Assembly (NCBI GenBank): GCA_037954235.1
Contig: JBBMOA010000007.1
Location: 6,518,501 to 6,582,500 of the forward strand
Length of the DNA: 64,000 bases
DNA from: Aulostomus chinensis
Taxonomy: Eukaryota; Chordata; Actinopteri; Syngnathiformes; Aulostomidae
Direction of reading: 5' to 3'
Shown in pieces: positions 11,585-21,639 of this stretch. The stretch's first letter is position 1; every line of letters begins with the position of its first letter. The notes below the pieces were generated by a model. It saw only the letters and a list, made by a program, of their open reading frames with translations. It made no database searches and had not been told where the DNA came from. A program made the position numbers and the translations under genes.

Positions 11585-11690
11585 CTCTATCTCTAAAAAC
11601 AGACTGGGAGGTAGAGCCTTTAGTTACCGGGCTCCTCTACTGTGGAACCAGCTCTCTCCATGGTTCAGAGAGTCAGACACTAACTACGTG
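11585..11690 (+). pseudogene. LINE family A ORF2 C-terminal end
   Basis: Frame reads RLGGRAFSYRAPLLWNQLSPW, then RESDT; the same C-terminus is at 54481-54640 on the minus strand (RLGGRVFSYRAPLLWNQLSP). The LINE A 3' UTR resumes at 14046, after the BEL/Pao segment, so a single LINE copy seems to be split. Confidence 0.75.
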
Positions 11691-11937
11691 TAGCTGCCAT
11701 CGCAGTCAGTCATAATATTTAAGTTCATTTAGATGTTGATAAATAAGTTGGAGTTAAACTATGAATAATTTATGTTTTCAATGAAAGGAATATATTTTTG
11801 TTATTTCATGTGAATGTAAATTCTTTAAAACAGGAACTGTTTATTGTTTATAGCGGAACTAATGTTCGTTGTCGAAGTGATGTTTCACGGTAGTACTGAA
11901 GCGATGCACCTCCGCACCACACTGAAGTTGAGCAGCT

Positions 11938-12207
11938 GTGATACGTCCGGTGTGGAGAGAGTTCATACCTTTCAATCAAAGTCATATCCCCACACCCAAG
12001 ACAGCCAGAGCATGGCCTCATCTAGAGCACCTTGCCGAGGCGATTGATCCTTTAATTGAATGTGATGTTGGCCTGCTCATAGGTTACAACTGTTCTCAAG
12101 CCCTGCTGCCTAAAGAGGTTGTAGCAGGCAAGGACAATGAGCCATTCGCCCAGCAGCTGTCCTTGCCGTTCACACCAGTGACTTGCTCAGAAAGGAGTTG
12201 GAGCTAG
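11938..12207 (+). pseudogene. BEL/Pao protease-region fragment (DUF1758-like)
   Basis: Frame reads IPTPKTARAWPHLEHLAEAI, then CDVGLLIGYNCSQALLPKEV. In BEL/Pao polyproteins a 'WPHL...DVGLLIG.N...EV' block closes the aspartic-protease region just before the RT. Here the frame passes within a few codons to RNase H-type sequence, so the RT is deleted. The catalytic protease core upstream is also absent. Confidence 0.6.
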
Positions 12208-12829
12208 AAGGATCTCAAGAAATCTTCTGGACGGACTCAAGAGTTGTACTTGATCATGTCAACGACGAGGCCAGATTCCAAGATTCCACATGTTCGTGGC
12301 TAATCGTATTCAGCCTATCAAGGAATGTACCGATCCAAGTCAATGGAGGTACGTGGCCTCTGAGGAGAATCCCGCTGACAACGCATCTCAGGGTCTTAAG
12401 GCAAAGGAACTTATCGCTTCCAACTGGTTTACGGGTCCAAGCTTTCTCTGGTGTGACGAGATTCCCAGTGGAGATGTTAAGGTGGGAGAAATTGCAGTTG
12501 AAGACCCAGAAGTGCGTAAGGCTTTTGTATGCAAAACCTTGGCAACAGAAGATTCACTGCTTGATCGCTTCCTTCAGTTCTCCAGTTGGACAAGGTCAGT
12601 CCAAGCCATCGCCAGGCTTGTGCGGTGGATCAAGGAGTTTAAAGGAATGGTACCCAGAATCAATGAAGCCACAAGTCTCGAAGAAAGAAAGGAGGCAGAA
12701 CTTACCATCATCGGCATTGTCCAATGGGCAACCTTCTCAAAGGAAATCAAAAATCTTCAATCCAAGAAGGAAATCATAGCTAAAGATAAGACCAGCAAGC
12801 TGCACCGACTGGATCCTTTCTTGGATTAG
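12183..12829 (+). pseudogene. BEL/Pao RNase H end and linker to integrase
   Basis: Two overlapping frames. From 12183, LRKELELEGSQEIFWTDSRV with TDS is the RNase H active-site strand. From 12290, FVANRIQPIKECTDPSQWRY and NPADNASQGL are the conserved end of BEL RNase H (NPAD-x-x-[ST]RG), then WFTGPSFLW. The rest (about residues 90-179) is the linker before the integrase zinc domain. A frameshift near 12290 separates them. Confidence 0.72.
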
Positions 12830-13007
12830 CAAGGCATTCTCAGAGTGGGAGGTCGACTTGAGCATGCTGCCTTACATCCTCACATCAAGCATCCAGCAGT
12901 TTTTAGCCACATATCGACCTTGCTGATCAAGCACTATCACCAGCAAGTGCGCCACCAAGGGCGTGGCATAACAATGAATGCATTACGATCAAACGGCATC
13001 TAGATAA

Positions 13008-14045
13008 TTGGATGTAATCATGCTGTGTCATCCTACATTTACAAGTGTGTCAACTGTAGGAAATACAGACGCTCTACAGAAGAACAGAAAATGTCAGATC
13101 TACCTCTTGAACGCATGGAAGCAACTCCACCTTTTACTTATTGTGGGATGGATATTTTTTGGACCATTCTATGTTAAGGAAGGACGAAGGGAGCTGAAAC
13201 GCTATGGATTGCTGTTCACTTGTATATGTTCTCACGCTGTGCACATGGAACTACTTGATGACATGACAACTGACGCCTTTATGAATGCAATTCGAACCTT
13301 CATCGCTGTACGTGGAAATGTCCGACAACTTCGATCCGACCAAGGAACCAATTTTATTGGTGTGAAACGTGAGTTTCTGGAAGTCGTGAAAGAGATGAAC
13401 CAAGAGTGCTTAAAGCAATTGGGCTATGAGTTTGTCATGAACCCCCTCTCTGCCAGTCATATGGGAGGAGCCTGGGAAAGGGAAATCAGGACAATACGAA
13501 GTGTGTTGACATCCATTCTGGATCAGTCATCCCAAAGATTTGACAGTTCTTCTCTAAGAACTTACCTGTATGAAGTCATGGCAGTAATAAATAGCAGACC
13601 TTTAACAGCACATTTACTCAATGATCAAACTGGGCCTCAGCCTCTCACACCAAACCACATCTTGACAATGAAGTCTTCCATAATCCTTCCACCACCAGGA
13701 AAGTTTGTGAGAGAAGACCTTTATCTTTGCAAAAGATGGCGGAGAGTGCAACATTTGGCCAATGAGTTCTGGTCCAGATGGAAAAAGGAGTACCTGTTAA
13801 ACCTGCAACAGAGACAAAAAAGGTACAAAACACATCGGAATGCAAAGGTCAACGATGTAGTAATTGTACAAGATGACCTTGCACCACGAAATACGTGGAA
13901 ACTGGCCAAGGTAATGGAAGTATACCCCAGTGAAGATGGATGTGTGAGGAAGCAACAATTGCTTATCAGTGACTCAGCTTTAGATGACCAGGGAAAGCGT
14001 CGCAGTAAACCAGTCTACCTCGTTAGACCAATCCAGGGGCAGTGA
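13008..14045 (+). pseudogene. BEL/Pao integrase and C-terminal domain
   Basis: A 345-residue frame, longest of the BEL fragments. After a shifted start, YGLLFTCICSHAVHMELLDD begins the DDE core; LRSDQGTNFIGVKREF carries the second Asp and AWEREIRTIRSVL the Glu. PPPGKFVREDLYLCKRWRRV starts the BEL C-terminal domain (DUF5641-like), ending VYLVRPIQGQ. Upstream about 12840-13000 the zinc HHCC domain reads in another frame. It would join element DNA into the target if intact; the first Asp lies near the frame break. Confidence 0.78.
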
Positions 14046-14765
14046 GGCAGACACTGACTACTTTTAAGTCCAGGCTCAAGACCTTCCTTTATGACAGAGC
14101 TTTCAGTTAGGACTGGTTCAGGTAGCTCTGAACCATTGATAGCTATTCTGCCATAGGCTTAGACTGCTGGGGGACACATCTGGTTACATGGAGCCCTCTC
14201 TCCTCTCTCTCTCCTCTCCTCCCTGCACATTTTGGAACTGTCATTACCATTACTTGTTGCACTTTGCAGTTTGGCCTTGGTGTCTCGCAGTCTCTCTGTG
14301 TTTCCACAGATCCACCACAGCTCCATCTGCCGCCTGCATCGCCCCCCCCCCCCCACCCCCCTTTTTTATCCCCTGCTGTTGCACCGGCCTGCACTCCCCT
14401 CCCATGAACCAGTGTGCCATCCAGTCCCCCATCAAGCTGGCTTGCTCTCCCTGCCTCCCCTTCCAGAAGCTTCCTTCTTCAACTGTTATTAACATTTCCA
14501 TGTTTCCCACATTTTGTATTGTAAACTGTTTTCTTCTCTGGAACAACATCTACTGAACGTCTGTCCATCCTGGGTGAGGGATCCCTCCTCTGTTGCTTAC
14601 CGTGAGGTTTCTCAGATTTTTCCCTCTTGAAAGGGTTTTCTATGGAGTTTTTCCTCAGTCGCTGTGAGGGTCTAAGGGCAGAGGATATTGTTATGATGCC
14701 ATGTTAAGCCCTTTGAGACAAACTGTGAAAACGGGCTATACAAATAAAATAAAATTGCCTTGCCT
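14046..14765 (+). repeat. LINE family A 3' UTR and tail, TTGCC subtype
   Basis: Reverse-complement match to 53818-54480. It starts at the end of ORF2 ('ttttaagtccaggctcaaga'), continues through the CT-rich and C-run UTR (C run 14341-14356) and ends 'acaaataaaataaaattg' plus CCTTGCCTT, a short tandem tail typical of L2-like LINEs. It follows the BEL fragment and completes the split copy at 11585. Confidence 0.75.
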
Positions 14766-14803
14766 TACACATGGAGGTCCCCCCCCCCCCCCCACACACA
14801 CAC

Positions 14804-15391
14804 ATGCCTCCAGCATAGGGGGAGTGTGGGAACGCATGATTGGTGTAACATGCAGAATCTTAGATTCCATGCTTGTACAAGACAAGCATACTCGCCTGAC
14901 GCATGAGGTGATTTGTACGCTGATGGAGGAGGTATACTGTAAGTGATGGTCAATGCAAGACCGCTGTTTCCCATCTCGTCTGATGCCTCAGCACCAGTCC
15001 TCTTTTCCCCTGCTATGCTCTTGACCCAGAAGCCAGGCTTAGCTGCTCCACCAGGAAACTTCACTGGGAAAGATCTCCTGAAACACAAGTGGAGACAAGT
15101 GCAGGCACTTGCTAACGAATTCTGGAGCTGCTGGAAAAATGAGTTCATTCGCACTCTTCATTCAAGACACAAGTGGCAGAAGACATGTCGCAATCTGCAA
15201 CCTGGAGACATAGTCCTTCTGAAACATAGTCAAGCACCAAGGAATGAATGGCCGATGGCTTTGGTCACATCAACCTTTCCGAGTAGCCATGGAAGGGTTC
15301 ACAAAATTGAAGCGAAGACATCATCCCAGGGTACTTCAAAGACATACCTGCAGCCCATCTCTGATGTTATCATCCTCCTAGAAAAGGACTA
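14804..15391 (+). pseudogene. BEL/Pao integrase end and C-terminal domain (remnant 2)
   Basis: Frame reads SIGGVWERMIGVTCRILDSM (integrase Glu helix), stops at 14944, and continues from 14943 as VNARPLFPISSDA, LLTQKPGLAAPPGNF, KWRQVQALANEFWSCWKNEF and LQPGDIVLLKHSQAPRNEW, the BEL C-terminal domain, ending at 15392. A C/AC run (14778-14806) joins it to the LINE tail. Different subfamily from the copy ending at 14045. Confidence 0.75.
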
Positions 15392-15440
15392 AGAAAAAGA
15401 GACTAAAACTGTAGTGGCATTGGTAATGCCAGGCGGGGAG

Positions 15441-15815
15441 TGTTTTGCCCTTAGTTTGAGTTCATGCTTTAATTTCATGTAAGAAGTATAATATCTGTTG
15501 TTTGTGCTTTAATTTGTAGCAAACTGGTGATGTGCCTTTATTTTGAAACACAAGAATGGAAAGCTTTTATTTCAAAATTATTCCTGTGTGTATCAAAGCA
15601 TTGTGGGATGGAGAAGCACCATTTCTAAGTAGACAAAAAACAAGCAGAGAAGCACACGGTGAAAGTTTTTTATGTCTTCATCCTTTTTTGACACCCTCTA
15701 AAGCAATGGCTGTAAGTTTGAACAATATTTACTACTTAAAGTATATACAGTTTTGGTTGGTAAATGTGATGACGTTAAAATAACTCACTTTTGTGAACAT
15801 TGATAATGCTAAGAC
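15441..15815 (+). repeat. Probable start of BEL/Pao 3' LTR
   Basis: Just after the pol stop is a purine tract 'aggcggggag' (15431-15440) followed by TGTTTTGCCC. Polypurine tract plus TG is the expected boundary of a 3' LTR. Its right end is not visible because a MITE (15819-16302) follows; no matching 5' LTR exists in the window. Confidence 0.5.
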
Positions 15816-15818
15816 TAA

Positions 15819-16302
15819 AGCCTGGTTTATGCTTCTGTGTCGTGGCGACGCCGTACCTACGCCATCGACGCAGACCCCTATGCGAACCCTAAGCTGTAGC
15901 CTGACGTGCACCTCCAAAAAATCCTGACTACACGTCGCGTCGACGCGCCATGACGTGAACATCAAGGACTGTGATTGGTCCGCTCGGAACATCATTTCGG
16001 GTTCAGCACAACAACACCACCATTTTTAAAGTTTCTGTGGTGAGAGCTACACGCAAAAATAGACCAAGCCGAAGAAAGGGTTATTGAGGAGGTCTGCAAG
16101 TGCGACCACCAAAGAATCTGACAAGAGTCCCCCGAAACCATCCAAAGACACAGCATCACACACACACACACACACACACACCCTTGGCGATGAATTGCAG
16201 AGCAACGCGTTCCCTCGACACAGAACTTCAAATGCTCAATGACAGCGTAGGGTCTACACCGTTGCTACGCCGTCGCCGCGACACAGAAGCATAAACCAAG
16301 CT
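15819..16302 (+). mobile_element. Harbinger-like MITE, 484 bp, TAA target duplication
   Basis: 24-bp terminal inverted repeats (15819-15842 and 16279-16302) with one mismatch, flanked by TAA at 15816-15818 and 16303-16305. It is GC-rich near its ends, has a (CA)n run inside and encodes no transposase. A 3-bp TAA duplication suggests the PIF/Harbinger superfamily. It sits in the probable BEL LTR. Confidence 0.75.
16156..16182. repeat. (CA)n microsatellite
   Basis: Thirteen or so CA repeats inside the MITE. Confidence 0.95.
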
Positions 16303-16305
16303 TAA

Positions 16306-16890
16306 CTTTGCATCATAATATATGACCAGCATATATCGTGTTGATAAGTGATGTTGCACTTAGTGGCCAACTTTGTTAAATTCATAGAGTAATTTGCAAT
16401 GACAGCTAAGATATATTTGTTTATTTTGTTTTTCACTCATAATTTTCACCTGTCATGCTGAAGATGATTGCTAATAAATTGAGCAAGGTGCTTGCGTTCC
16501 TGACTTGTGAAAATCGAGTTAGGCTGTCTGTTCAACTTCGTTAACATACTAGAAGTATAAAACACGATTGTGGGAACAGAATAAATATCATTGAAGAAAA
16601 GGTATGAACGAAATGTGTAAAGATGGCGACTGCTGACGACAGGGGATGGCAAACTCCAAGGTGGATACAGAGAGGGATACATGAAACACTCCTTCTCGTC
16701 TCATGACTCAGAATCTAGGACGAATGTGGAAGCTGCTCACACTTCTTTTTAGCACAAGACCAGCGCAAGCGACAAGGAAGACCCCCCAAAATCAAATTCC
16801 AAAGGAAGAATGGCAAAAAGAAAAGGTTCACGCAGCAAAAGACCCTGAAAGAGTTAAATGTCTGCGCAGACAGTCGAATCCAAGGTAGAA
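16306..16890. other. No recognised gene; possible LTR sequence
   Basis: AT-rich left half, then 'cttcgttaacatactagaagtataaaac' and a purine-rich stretch. It lies directly downstream (minus strand) of the BEL remnant at 16890-17935, where a 3' LTR would be, but I see no TG...CA pair. Short ORFs are not convincing. Confidence 0.3.
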
Positions 16891-17935
16891 AGTCCGCTCA
16901 GGTTGGTGAATCTTCAGCAGCTTCCTCAAGCTTAGGTAGTTGGACCAGACGGGCCACTGGTCGAATGTATGTCCGATTCTTGATCTTTATGGTTGCAGTC
17001 CGGATTCGACCATCAGCCCCTGGGTAAGTAGCTGTTACTTTTCCTACAGGCCATAAAGCTCGTGGGAGCCGGGGATCTACGATGAGCACCACCTGGTCTG
17101 GTTTGAGTTGTTTCCCAGCCTTCTGCCACTTCTGTCTCTCCTGCAAGGTGGGCAGATAGTGACGAATGAATCTGGACCAGACCAGAAGGATTGGCGCGCC
17201 ATGTCTGACAATGCATACAGCGACTCTGGTGTCTCTTGACTGCTTCCCTCCCACGCAGGATCCAAAAACGACGACACAACTCAGCCAGCACTCTCTCTGG
17301 TCCAGGATGCAAAAGGGTTTCATCAAAATCCTGTATGATGAGGGATGTCAACAGATGCTTTGGATCTAGCAAGACTGGGTGGATGGTGTCTGGCTCTAGC
17401 TGCTCTGCTCTCCGTAATCTCCCCCCGACTATGAGGAGTCCTGTCTTCTGGTCAAGCTCAGGAGATAGGGAAACCAGACGACTGGAGGTAAGTAGTGGTC
17501 GGTCGGAGATGAGGGCCTTGACCTCCTCAGGGAATGATTGTAATTGTGCCTGTCTTAGGAGGAGATTCTCGGCTTTGGTATAGTCAGCTGCTTCAGTGGG
17601 TGAATCAGAGTTCAGATTGGCCACCCCGTGAAGGGATCGTGCTGTTGTCCGCATGAGCTCCTTCAATGTGGAGAACTGACTTACATCAGGGATTGAGGAA
17701 TGGTTTTAACAGCTACATGTCCATAGAAGGAGGATTTCTTCAGCTCTCCATCATCCGTCTCAGGATAGGATGATGGGCTGGTCGGCCAGTCATCCTCTGT
17801 TTGCCACAGGAAATCAGGACCTTGGTGCCAACGATGTGGTCGTGATAGTTCTTTTAAGGTCTTCCCCCGTGTGATGTCATCAGCAGGGTTATTTGCACTA
17901 TCCACGTATATAATTTGTAGTAAAATAATCAAATA
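16890..17935 (-). mobile_element. BEL/Pao retroelement remnant 3, integrase core deleted
   Basis: Minus-strand order from 17935 downwards: RNase H end (VDSANNPADDITRGKTLKEL, 17681-17944), linker and integrase zinc domain (to about 17240, HPGPERVLAELCRRFW and CMHCQTWRANP), then directly the C-terminal domain (HYLPTLQERQKWQKAGKQL, VVLIVDPRLPRALWPVG, to 16898). The DDE catalytic core that belongs between them is missing. Frames overlap with shifts near 17700 and 17250. A subfamily distinct from the two plus-strand BEL remnants. Confidence 0.78.
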
Positions 17936-17959
17936 AATGAACACAACATGGACTTTCGA

Positions 17960-19040
17960 ACAGTGGTCATTTCACTTCCTTCATATGTGAAAGATTCCAT
18001 GGAGTTTATTAAAATGATTCGGTCTGTTAAATTAAATTAAACTGAAATAAACTCCCAACATCTCTTGGTGACAATGGACATTGAGTCTTTATATACAAAT
18101 GTCCCTTTCCAAAGCGGGCTACAAACCACAAAATCTTTTTTTGGAGAAAAGGACTATTAATAGCCTAAAAACTGAATGTCTCCTTGATCTCATTGTGTGT
18201 TCTGAAATGTAACTATTTCCTATTTCCTACTATCTAAGATTCACTATGTCTGTGGATGAGTCAAAGATGAACTTTCTGGACATTTTAGTGATAAGAACTA
18301 ACCTATATCGTAAGAGCACTGATAAAAACTCGTTAATTCATGGGGAATCACATCACCCAACATCTCTTAAGAAAAGCTTACTCATAATTTAATAGGATCA
18401 GGAGAATTTGCTGTTTGAATGAGGATTATCAGATCCAATCCACCATACTAAAGGATTGATTTAATGCAAAGGGATACAAAGAATACTGGATGACAGAAGT
18501 GTCAACTTAATTTGATAAAATGCCCCAGTGGAGTGTCGGAATGGGGAGAGAGCTCAGAATCACAACATAGGATAACATATTGTGGCCAATTTTTCCCTAT
18601 CACCATCACACTAGACGAACTGTAAAAAGGCATCGGCACATTTACACAGACCCAACACTGAAAATTATTTTTAAAGGCTGTCACGTGTTGTCTATAAGAG
18701 ACAGCCGAACCTCCAGAATATGCTTGTGAGGGTGGATTTTCCTCCGTCTTCCCCACACATTTCCTCAGTAATGTCCAACCCAGTAATAAATGCGGGAAAT
18801 GTCAACAATGCAACTTTACAACACAACTTTACATAGAAGACACACATTCAATCATCCACACACTGGCAAGAAGTACAAAGTCAAGGTGTTATTTCTTGTC
18901 AAACTACAAATTTAATAAACATGCTGAAATGCCCCTGTGGATTAACCTATGTGGGTAAAACCACAAGAGCGCTTAATACCGGGATAACTGAACATATATA
19001 TAACATGGTAATTCAGGAACTAGTGAAACAGGGGTAATTC
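17960..19040 (+). pseudogene. Penelope-like element RT and GIY-YIG remnant
   Basis: Plus-strand frames show SYVKDSMEFIKMIRSVK, then LVTMDIESLYTNVPFQ (18060-18110), the Penelope RT motif A. About 18240-18390 gives MNFLDILVIRTNLYRKSTDK, and 18930-18990 gives CPCGLTYVGKTTR, the GIY-YIG nuclease start. Much between is lost or frameshifted; the YADD region is deleted. Neptune-like by these motifs. It is not continuous with the reverse-strand Penelope tail at 7.1-7.6 kb. Confidence 0.8.
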
Positions 19041-19284
19041 AGGGAGGGTGAGTGCTAGGCTGGTGGTGGTCAGGGGGCTCAAGTGAAGAGGTACTGGAAA
19101 AGGACATATTGGCGTTAATCAGAAAAAAATCACTGGAGTTAAAAATGACAAAAATGTCTGAGGTGAAGGGAGCCACAAGGTGTTACCAGATGGAGGTTAG
19201 TCAACTCTTTGGCACTGAGGTGAGTCTCTGCAGCTCTCTTTGAAGGTACTTAATTGCATGGAAAGAGACAGGTGTGGTTAATCA
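19041..19284. other. No recognised gene
   Basis: G-rich then mixed sequence between the Penelope and gypsy remnants. A 63-codon ORF shows no family features; on the minus strand it may be the 3' UTR/LTR of the gypsy piece. Confidence 0.3.
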
Positions 19285-19595
19285 ACCTCAGTGCCACCAG
19301 AGAAGGGAAGCCTCAGGGGAAACAGGGAAGTTCGCATGGGAAAAACAGGAAGCTGAAGTGAATGAACAAACATAGCAAAACCCCAAAACACCACAGTACT
19401 CCCCTCTCAATGGACACCTCCAGGTGTCCTGCCTGGCTTTTCTTCTGGCACAGAAGTCCCTCAGGAAGCTTTCATCCACAATGAAGCTCTTAGGGAGCCA
19501 CAAACTTTCTGGACCATAACCCTCCCACTCAACGAGGTATTGGTAACCCCAATTTCTCTGTTTGATTTGTTGTGTGACCCCTTGTACCTTTTAAA
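19285..19595 (-). pseudogene. Ty3/gypsy chromodomain (integrase C-terminus)
   Basis: Minus strand from about 19590 reads QIKQRNWGYQYLVEWEGYGP, ESLWLPKSFIVDESFLRDF. The pattern YLV-[ED]-WEGY-GPE-x-W-x-P is the chromodomain that ends chromovirus-type gypsy integrases and steers integration to chromatin. No integrase core lies upstream (after 19600), so this is an isolated 3' fragment. ARRKARQDTWRCPLRGE follows, then a stop. Confidence 0.75.
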
Positions 19596-19599
19596 TATG

Positions 19600-20230
19600 A
19601 CAACGGTCTATGATGTGTTTCAAGTATGATGAACAGCGGTAGATTGAAAACGTTAACATTGGTGAACTATCATTACAACACGGGACGGAAGCAGGTGTAA
19701 TGACATTTTCTCAATCTGGCAAGATAGCCTTAAAACCTATAGGAAAATTCTTCGTTAGATAAGAGGCTAATAAGAGAAGAAGAAGAAGAAGAACCTGATA
19801 TTATCGTCACCAAGGGATCGAGCCCAGGGCGAAATTTGAAATTACGCAACTCAAATACCTGAAACAGCTATCACAAACAGTCACAATTATTACAGATTGA
19901 AAGTAATAATGGTACACTTCAGAATTTAACAACAGCACATATACATTTGTTGTGTATGTACGCTAAACTTGAACAGTCCGTTGTCCCAATGGAGGCAAGT
20001 GAGAGTGAGGCATCGCTCTCAGCAGTGCCGCCAATCCCCGGGCGGGACAGGCTGCAGCCAAGGTCAGGCGCTTCCACCCCAAGGGAGGTGGAGAGGGCAG
20101 AAGCAGGGGTCAGGAGCACACGGGGGAGGGGCGGATATTACACGCCATTTATGTCACCAAGCCAGAAGGAGTTCTCCTGGAGGATAAACAATGGGGCAGC
20201 TGTCCTTCAGTAGCCGATAAGGATGCTGTG
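19600..20230. other. Mostly unassigned; tiny LINE A piece and GAA repeat
   Basis: About 19716-19758 ('ctggcaagatagccttaa') repeats the start of the LINE A linker seen at 21125. A (GAA)n run lies near 19771-19794. From 19960 to 20215 a GC-rich ORF (SEASLSAVPPIPGRDRLQPR) has no family I know. Otherwise nothing recognised. Confidence 0.35.
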
Positions 20231-20315
20231 TTAGGGTTTGGGCAGAGGAGCACACATTCCAATCCGTCTTCTCTTACAGTCAAATTCTAAAGTTAAAATT
20301 TCCTGGTCTTCAACA

Positions 20316-20723
20316 TCACCCTCCTCTTCGCAGAGCAGTCAACTGCTCCGAGATGGTTTCCATCCTGCGTTTCAGTTTAAGAGTCTGTTGTTGCCCCGCT
20401 TTGCCAACCTCAGTGATTGCGTTGTAAATCACGGTCAGTTGTGGAGATCCAGATCTGGGGGCAGCCGTCGTCTTGCCAATTTTGCGGTATGTGAGTGCAC
20501 CTCCAAGTCCGATAAGGAGAAGCCCCACAACCAAGAATCCAAATACGTAGAGGTCCTCGATGTCCTCCAAGGAGAGAGGCGTCAAGCATGCGATATGCCA
20601 TCTCACCCAGGAATCGAGAACGTAGCCCGCAGGGTCAGTTCCATGCGGACAGGCAGGTTCCCCCGATCCTGATTTCCTTGTCGAAAATATGGTGTCAATA
20701 GCGTTGAGAGACCAGCTGATCAA
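20316..20723 (-). CDS. Unrecognised single-pass membrane protein ORF, repeated
   Basis: A 135-residue ORF from ATG at 20723. About residues 58-80 (DLYVFGFLVVGLLLIGLGGA) form one membrane segment followed by LTYRKIGK; the tail (KAGQQQTLKLKRRMETISEQ) is basic and helical. The N-terminal ectodomain-like part has CPHGTDPAGYVLDSWVRW. The upstream frame stays open a little (KLITELISW), so the ORF may be the C-terminal exon or end of a longer protein. A second copy of its N-terminal half lies at 58790-58943, so it belongs to a dispersed repeat, perhaps an envelope-like tail, but I cannot assign it. Confidence 0.45.
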   Translation of the reverse strand: MISWSLNAIDTIFSTRKSGSGEPACPHGTDPAGYVLDSWVRWHIACLTPLSLEDIEDLYVFGFLVVGLLLIGLGGALTYRKIGKTTAAPRSGSPQLTVIYNAITEVGKAGQQQTLKLKRRMETISEQLTALRRGG

Positions 20724-20860
20724 TTCCGTGATTAGTTTTAGGTGGAGAGGTCACAGCTGCGTTGGATAGTAGTTGAGACAAAGAATGATAGACAGAAAAG
20801 AAGAGGAGGAGAGAGGAGGAGTGCGACTGCTCTCGCTGAGTCCCAACCCAGAAGCTACTC
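20579..20860 (-). repeat. Dispersed repeat block shared with 58790-59075
   Basis: About 280 bp nearly identical to 58790-59075, same orientation: 'cccccgatcctgatttcctt', 'gcgttgagagaccagctgat' and the purine-rich 'aaaagaagaggaggagagag' occur in both. It covers the N-terminal part of the membrane ORF and its upstream leader. At 20860 it is replaced by LINE A. Confidence 0.8.
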
Positions 20861-21030
20861 AAGGTTTCTCGTCAGCATTGTAGCCAGACTGACAGAGAGC
20901 CAAAACTCTATTGAGCCAAGTATTCCTGTTTCCTGAAGTAATAATGATTTCATGAGCTGTTTTAATGATAAAATTCTACTCGTTAGATTAATCTCCTCAG
21001 CCATCAGCTGACACCGTGTTATCCTTAAAC
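20855..21030 (+). pseudogene. LINE A linker fragment
   Basis: 'gtagccagactgaca' and the frame RFLVSIVARLTESQNSIEPS match the LINE A linker (compare LFRTVGRLTKNHSAVEPCIP on the minus strand at 56170). Truncated on both sides; lies just upstream of a second similar fragment. Confidence 0.7.
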
Positions 21031-21124
21031 CTTAATTACTCGGCCAATCTAAGTTTGTGCTTGCAAATAATGATTCCACTGTAACCAATACTCTTTACAC
21101 TATATCTGTGTATATCTGACTGAC

Positions 21125-21450
21125 ATAGAGTCTGGCAAGATAGCCTTAATAGCTATAAGAAAGCCCTTTGTAAAATTAGAGCAGCCTACAACTTGGCACT
21201 AATCGAGGACCATAGGAACAACAGGTTCCTCTTCAGTACTGTAGCCAGACTGACAATGACCCACATCTCTATTGAACCAAATATTCCTGTTTCCCTGGGT
21301 AGCAAGGATTTCATGGACTTCTTTAATGACAAAAATTCTACTTATTTGAGTGGAAATTCTTCTCCTGCCATCAGCTGACAACATGGCACCAATAACCCCA
21401 GAAACCTTAGAGGTAGCTGTCGGATCAGACATACAATTTTAAAGTTTTTC
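21125..21450 (+). pseudogene. LINE A linker fragment, second copy
   Basis: Frame reads LALIEDHRNNRFLFSTVARL, THISIEPNIPVSLGSKDFMD and FFNDKN, the endonuclease-RT linker of LINE A. Diverged from the fragment at 20855, so either a tandem partial copy or two insertions. No RT follows; about 21450-21640 holds degenerate LINE-like sequence ('cctgtcttctcgacccaatc'). Confidence 0.72.
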
Positions 21451-21639
21451 TCCCATTAGCCTTCATGGGCTTAGTACAATAATTTCCTTCTCTAAACCAT
21501 CCACCTGTCTTCTCGACCCAATCCTAACTAAGCTGCTTAAAGAGTCTCTACCCCCTCGTTATCAATGCATCCACATGAAACAAATCAGTTGACTAAACTG
21601 GACACCTGTCTAAAGGAAATAAAAACATGGATGACCCAT

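Larger units (their letters stand above)
11704..14045 (+). mobile_element. BEL/Pao retroelement remnant 1, RT deleted
   Basis: Protease-side domain, RNase H C-terminal part and integrase of a BEL/Pao pol in order, but no reverse transcriptase between them. No LTR is evident on either side; the integrase stop codon (14043-14045) directly abuts LINE A sequence. Left part 11704-11930 is AT-rich and non-coding. LINE A pieces flank it: 'cagacactaactac' (11674-11687) and 'cagacactgactac' (14048-14061). Confidence 0.7.

Noticed and set aside
14188..14556. Several ORFs on both strands
   Set aside because: Frames through the C-rich LINE A 3' UTR; the same ORFs recur at 54005-54349 because the UTR is repeated.
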